Position numbers and translations under genes: made by a program. The notes beneath the pieces are model-generated. The model saw only the letters and a program-made list of their open reading frames with translations. It was not told the origin of the DNA and did not search any database. Below, piece by piece: positions 4,240 through 5,687 of a stretch of 5,687 nt of DNA. The stretch spans positions 1 to 5,687 of the forward strand of contig JAEZKN010000177.1 in the NCBI GenBank assembly GCA_023415395.1, read 5' to 3'. How positions within the stretch are numbered: the first letter of the stretch is position 1; each line of letters starts with the position of its first letter. The DNA comes from Actinomycetes bacterium (GTDB lineage Bacteria > Actinomycetota > Actinomycetes > Propionibacteriales > Nocardioidaceae).

Positions 4240-5687
4240 TCATGCCCGCGGCACCGACACGATCATCGTCAGCCCTCCGCCCGGGGTGTCCTCGGCGCCC
4301 AGCGTGCCACCGAGCGCCTCGGTGAGCCCCCGCGCCACGGCCAGGCCGAGGCCGAGCCCGCCCGGGCTGGCGTCGCCGAGGCGCTGGAACGGCTCGAACA
4401 TCCGCTCCCGTTGCTCGGGGGGTACGCCGGGGCCGCGGTCGACCACGAGCACCTCGACGGTCGCGGGCAGCACGTGCGCGAGGACCCGCACCGGCTCGCC
4501 CGCGGACACCCGGACGGCGTTGGCGACGAGGTTGGCGACCACCCGCTCCAGCAGCCCGGCGTCGGTGCGCACGAGCGGCGCGGACTCGTCGACCTCGAGC
4601 GACACCGCGCCGGGTGGGTGGCCGGTGACGGCCAGCGGCAGGACCTCCTCGAGGCTGTGCTCGCCCAGGGCGGGGTGCAGCAGGCCGGACTCGAGCCGGG
4701 AGAGGTCGAGCAGGTCGTCGATGAGGTGCTCGAGCTGCGCGGTCGAGGACTCCACCGCGGCGACCAGCTCCCGCCGGCCCGCGGGGTCCACCTCGCCGGA
4801 GACGAGCCCGTCGACCGCCGTACGCATGGTGGCGAGGGGCGTGCGCAGGTCGTGGGAGACCGCCCGGAGCAGCGCGGTGCTGGCGGCCTCGGCCCGCTCC
4901 AGCGCGGCGGCCCGCTCGTCGCGCTCCCGGAGTCGCCGGTACTCCAGCACCAGGCCGGTCTGCACGGCGAAGCCGTCGAGCACCCGGCGGTCACTGGCCC
5001 GCAGCGGTTCGCCGCACAGGACGAGCACGTGGTCCTCGTCGACCGGGACCCGGGTGTCGCCCTCGTCCGGTGCGCACGCCGGGTCGGCGCCGCTCGACGC
5101 GACCACGGTCCAGCCCGTGGGCTCCCGGGCCAGCAGCGCCACGGCACGCTGGCCGAAGGTCTCCCGCAGCCGCGCCACGATCGCCTCGGCGGTGTCCTGG
5201 CCGGTGAGCACCGAGCGGGACAGCGAGCCGAGCGTCGCCGCCTCGGTCCGGGCGCGGAGCGCGTCGGAGGCCCGCCGGGACGCGCGGTCGACGACGGTCG
5301 CGACGCCGACCGCGACCGCCACGAAGACCAGCAGCGCGGCGAGGTTCTCGGGGTCGGAGATCGTGAACCGGCGCACCGGCGGGGTGAAGAACCAGTTCAT
5401 CAGGACGAAGCCGAGCAGCGCGGCGACCAGTGCCGGCACCAGGCCGCCGACCAGCGCCACGAGCACCGTGACCGCGAGGAAGAGCAGCACGTCGAGCGGG
5501 AGCTGGTCGGGGTCGTGGAAGGCGCGGAGCGCGACGGTGAGGAGCACCGGCAGCAGCAGCGACAGCGCGAGCCCGCCGACCTGGCGCCGGCGGCTGAGCG
5601 GCGAGGCGTACCACCGCGGCCGGCCGGCTCCGGCGCCCTGCTCGTGGGTGACGAGATGGACGTCGACGGTGCCGGCGAGGGAGGCGA
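4240..5687 (-). CDS. kdpD: KdpD, potassium/osmosensing histidine kinase (C-terminal part, N terminus beyond right edge)
   Basis: Membrane sensor kinase that phosphorylates KdpE. The frame is open to the right edge, giving 481 residues, so the GTG at 5547 is not the true start. A full KdpD is about 830-900 residues; the Walker-A KdpD domain and most of the USP domain are missing. The fragment begins with the end of the USP domain (GTVDVHLVTHE, 5-15), then four TM segments of the DUF4118 region (about 34-56, 63-81, 82-100, 114-132), including the typical LMNWFFTPPVRRFTI (95-109). A GAF-like region follows (about 164-251). The HisKA domain has SHDLRTPLATMRTA (277-290) with phosphoacceptor H278. 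The ATPase domain has the N-box ANLVANAVR (385-393, N389), the G1 box VDRGPGVP (415-422), MFEPFQRLGD (429-438) and GGLGLGLAVARGL (442-454). kdpE follows after 19 bp in an operon. Confidence 0.94.
   Translation of the reverse strand, partial: ASLAGTVDVHLVTHEQGAGAGRPRWYASPLSRRRQVGGLALSLLLPVLLTVALRAFHDPDQLPLDVLLFLAVTVLVALVGGLVPALVAALLGFVLMNWFFTPPVRRFTISDPENLAALLVFVAVAVGVATVVDRASRRASDALRARTEAATLGSLSRSVLTGQDTAEAIVARLRETFGQRAVALLAREPTGWTVVASSGADPACAPDEGDTRVPVDEDHVLVLCGEPLRASDRRVLDGFAVQTGLVLEYRRLRERDERAAALERAEAASTALLRAVSHDLRTPLATMRTAVDGLVSGEVDPAGRRELVAAVESSTAQLEHLIDDLLDLSRLESGLLHPALGEHSLEEVLPLAVTGHPPGAVSLEVDESAPLVRTDAGLLERVVANLVANAVRVSAGEPVRVLAHVLPATVEVLVVDRGPGVPPEQRERMFEPFQRLGDASPGGLGLGLAVARGLTEALGGTLGAEDTPGGGLTMIVSVPRA

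Noticed and set aside
2259..4325. A 688-codon open frame on the plus strand, antisense to the transporter and kdpE
   Set aside because: The translation is rich in Arg, Gly, Asp, His and Glu without any recognisable domain, and the opposite strand encodes two well-recognised proteins over the same bases. Long antisense frames are expected at this GC content.
5545..5547. GTG at 5547 as the start of a short 435-residue sensor kinase
   Set aside because: The same frame continues upstream without a stop to the window edge and encodes the end of a KdpD USP domain and the first membrane segment, so the gene is a full KdpD cut by the window.

Overview
The window is very GC-rich and densely coded on both strands. 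Codons end in G or C, and start codons are a mix of GTG and ATG. Together with a DUF4446 protein, a deazaflavin (F420)-dependent nitroreductase-family protein and an actinobacterial-style KdpD/KdpE pair, this points to a high-GC actinobacterium, probably in the Nocardioides / Propionibacteriales range. The genus is an inference from protein resemblance and was not tested by a search. There are seven protein genes, two of them cut by the window edges. I see no RNA genes, insertion sequences, CRISPR arrays or phage genes, and no gene-free stretch longer than about 60 bases.

Layout, left to right. On the minus strand are the first 107 codons of larB (nickel-pincer cofactor synthesis, cut at base 1) and, just upstream of it, pheA (prephenate dehydratase with an ACT domain). 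A 61-bp divergent intergenic region follows, then two plus-strand genes: a small membrane-anchored DUF4446 protein and a Ddn-like deazaflavin-dependent oxidoreductase. The latter overlaps tail-to-tail by 14 bp with a minus-strand 12-TM major facilitator transporter. Upstream of the transporter, also on the minus strand, are the response regulator kdpE and the sensor kinase kdpD. kdpD runs off the right edge with its N-terminal KdpD/USP region mostly missing.

Working together: KdpD and KdpE form a two-component system that in other bacteria controls the high-affinity potassium ATPase KdpFABC. No kdpFABC gene is in the window; it may lie beyond the right edge. The transporter starts 54 bp after kdpE with no recognisable promoter, so it may be read from the kdpDE transcript. 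PheA makes phenylpyruvate for phenylalanine synthesis. LarB begins maturation of the nickel-pincer cofactor used by lactate racemase-type enzymes. The DUF4446 and Ddn-like genes have no evident shared pathway.

The content is mostly ordinary chromosome. The most notable observations are three genes (larB, the DUF4446 gene, the Ddn-like gene) that share an identical TANNNT-N6-start-codon arrangement, suggesting leaderless transcription; a PheA whose ACT domain lacks the usual phenylalanine-binding ESRP and GALV signatures and looks more alphaproteobacterial than actinobacterial; and compact inverted repeats at the pheA start and the pheA/larB junction. I did not find convincing evidence of an undescribed multi-gene system.
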